Assembly: GCA_029783825.1 (NCBI GenBank)
Contig: JAREIK010003106.1
Location: 35,717-99,716 of the forward strand
Origin: Sapria himalayana
Lineage: Eukaryota > Streptophyta > Magnoliopsida > Malpighiales > Rafflesiaceae
Reading direction: 5' to 3'
DNA length: 64,000 bases
A program made the position numbers and the translations under genes. Below, piece after piece: positions 61,955 through 64,000 of this stretch; the first letter of the stretch is position 1, and each line of letters starts with the position of its first letter. The notes beneath the pieces are model-generated. The model was not told the DNA's origin and did no database searches. It was given only the letters and a program-made list of their open reading frames with translations.

Positions 61955-64000
61955 TGAGTAAAATATTTTATTGATAGATAGACATATAGATATACAAATA
62001 GATAGGCAGATAGATATAGAGATAAAGTGATAGGTAGATAGATAGACATATAGATAGTCAAAAAATAGACATATAGATACACAAATAGATAGACAGACAA
62101 ACAGATTGATTGATTGATTGATAAATTGATTGATTGATTGATTGATTGATTGATGGATCGATAGATAGACATATAGATCAACAGCTTATTAGATAGATAG
62201 ATAGAATGATAGATAGAATATTAGATAGACACATAGATAAATACATAGTTAGATAGACAGATATAAAGAGAGATTGATAGTTAGATAGATTCACAGATAG
62301 ATAGATAGATAGATAAATAGATATATAGATAGATTGTGAGATCATTTAGACAAATAGATAGACAGAAAGATACTCAATTATATTGATAGATATAAAGATA
62401 AATACCTAGATAGATAGACAGATATATAGACATATAAATAGACAGATAGATAAAAACAAATATAGATAGATATATAGACATATATATAGAGAAATAGAGC
62501 AACATATAGATAAACAAAAAAAATTGAAAGAAAGATAGATAGATATATAGGCAGATAGATTGATTAATATATTAAAAGATAAACAGACAGATAGATAGAC
62601 AGATAGATAGACAGATAGATAGATAGACAAATAGATAAAAAAATATATAGACAAATAATTAGACAAATAGATAGACAAGGAGATAGATATTTATTTTTAT
62701 AGATAAAAAGATAGATAAATAGATAGATAGATAAATAGAATGGCAGAAATATATATAAATAGACAGATAGATAGTTAGGCAGGTAGTTAGGTAGACAGAC
62801 AATTAGGAAGGCATGCAGATAGACAAAAAAATAGACAGATAAATTGGTAAATAGATAGATTGACAGATAGATAGACATATAGACAGAAAGACAAAAAAAC
62901 ATATAGATAGATAGATAGATAGACATTTTGATAAACAATATGATATATAGATGGATAGATAGATTTATAGATAGATACATTGACAAATAGATAGATAGAT
63001 AGATATAAATATAGACTAATAGATAAACAAATAATTAGATAGAAAGATAGAGATGAAAAATTATTAGATAATATAGTTAGACTGATAAATAGACAAATAG
63101 ATTGATAGATGGATAGATACAAAGATAGATAAATAGATAGATAGATAGACATATAGAAAGACAAATATATAGATAGATTGTCATATATATAAAAATAGAT
63201 AAATAGATAGATAGATAAATATATAGAAATATAGAAAGATTACAAATAGATAGATAAAAAGATAGATAAATTGATAGATAGATAGATATATAGATAGATA
63301 GATAGACAGATAGTCAGTTAAATAATAGATAGACATATAGATAGATAGATAGAGAGATAGATAGTTAGATAGAAAGAATGAAAGAAAGACAGATAGATGG
63401 ATAGGCATTTTGATAGATAGATAGGCAAATAGATATACAAATAAATAGACAAATAGATAGTCAGATAAATAGATAGATAGATAGACAAATAGATAGATTG
63501 ATTGATACATAGATAGATAGATATATAGATAAATAAATAGACATATAGATAGATAGATAGATATAAAAAAATAGGCATATGAATAAATAGATATATAGAT
63601 AAATAGATGGACTTATAAATATTACAGATAGATAGATAAAGAAGTAGACAAATTGATTGACAGTTTGATAGATAAATTTATATACAAAAATATAGACAAA
63701 CAAATAGACATATAGATAGATAGATATTTAGATAGACTAATATAATACCATAAATAGAGACAAATTTAAAGACATATTGATAGACATATTGATAGATAGA
63801 TTCAAAGAAAAATTGATAGAAAATTTATAAGCAAATACATAAATAGATTAAAAGAGAGATAGATAGAAAGATTGAGACATTTATAGATAGACACATAGAT
63901 ACACAGATAAATACATAGATAGATAGATAGATAGATAGCGAAACAAATAAATACATAGATATATAGATAGACAAGCAGACATATAGATAGATGGATAAAC

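Larger units (their letters stand above)
56090..64000 (-). repeat. TAGA (GATA) array continued to window end
   Basis: Continuation of the array at 31,705-41,694 after CACTA C, in the same orientation. Variants include TTGA, CAGA, TAAA and AAGA. A TG/TC tract (59,345), GATT runs (62,106), TA runs (61,600; 61,922) and G+C-richer words (57,430; 57,935; 62,775) are embedded. Minus-strand frames are Ser-Ile-Tyr-Leu artefacts. It runs off the end of the window, so total size is unknown. Confidence 0.97.

Noticed and set aside
32115..63703. Matching minus-strand Ser-Ile-Tyr-Leu frames, up to 239 codons, which look like membrane proteins
   Set aside because: Same artefact on the pyrimidine strand of the TAGA array.

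Overview
The window is nuclear DNA of a flowering plant. It carries plant DNA transposons with diagnostic ends (CACTA/En-Spm and hAT), a decayed plant TBL-type wall-acetylation gene, and about 14 kb of plant mitochondrial DNA (nad9, matR in its nad1 intron, atp1, atp9). The mitochondrial genes hold nonsense codons and frameshifts, so this is a nuclear insertion (NUMT), not the working organelle genome. A monocot is possible but I cannot prove it. I see no gene that looks intact and expressed. Only the 74-residue atp9 frame is uninterrupted.

Layout. 1-1.05 kb: broken trichome birefringence-like gene. 1.05-5.4 kb: AT-rich intergenic DNA with small repeats. About 5.4-6.94 kb: right end of a CACTA element (A). 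6.945-16.78 kb: a 9.8-kb array of degenerate TCTA (= GATA) tetranucleotides, pyrimidine-rich on the + strand. 16.78-17.2 kb: left end of a second CACTA element (B) with the same subterminal motif as A. 17.8-31.7 kb: mitochondrial insert, gene order on the minus strand atp9, atp1, nad1 intron-3 end/exon 4/intron 4 with matR, nad9, plus copia and gypsy fragments. 31.7-41.69 kb: the tetranucleotide array again, but on the opposite strand (TAGA on +). 41.695-56.089 kb: a CACTA element (C) with both ends and a 3-bp ACA target duplication. 56.09-64 kb: the same TAGA array continues past the window end.

The layers give a relative history. The array was hit by CACTA element C. Element C was then hit inside its TNP2 transposase gene by a hAT element (46,796-50,445, with 8-bp GATGAYTC flanks). 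Removing each insert restores a coherent sequence across the junction: array units around C, and TNP2 reading 'YWGDDS' into 'LTQCKFCDH' around the hAT. The mitochondrial block sits exactly where the array changes strand, so inversion or break repair with organelle DNA as filler is the simplest reading. An assembly join is the main alternative.

The many long frames reading repeated Ser-Ile-Tyr-Leu are products of the tetranucleotide on its pyrimidine strand and are not annotated as genes. I found no new defence or regulatory system. The unusual features are the strand-switched GATA array flanking organelle DNA, the nested and precisely datable insertions, and an atp9 copy that carries edited-type codons.
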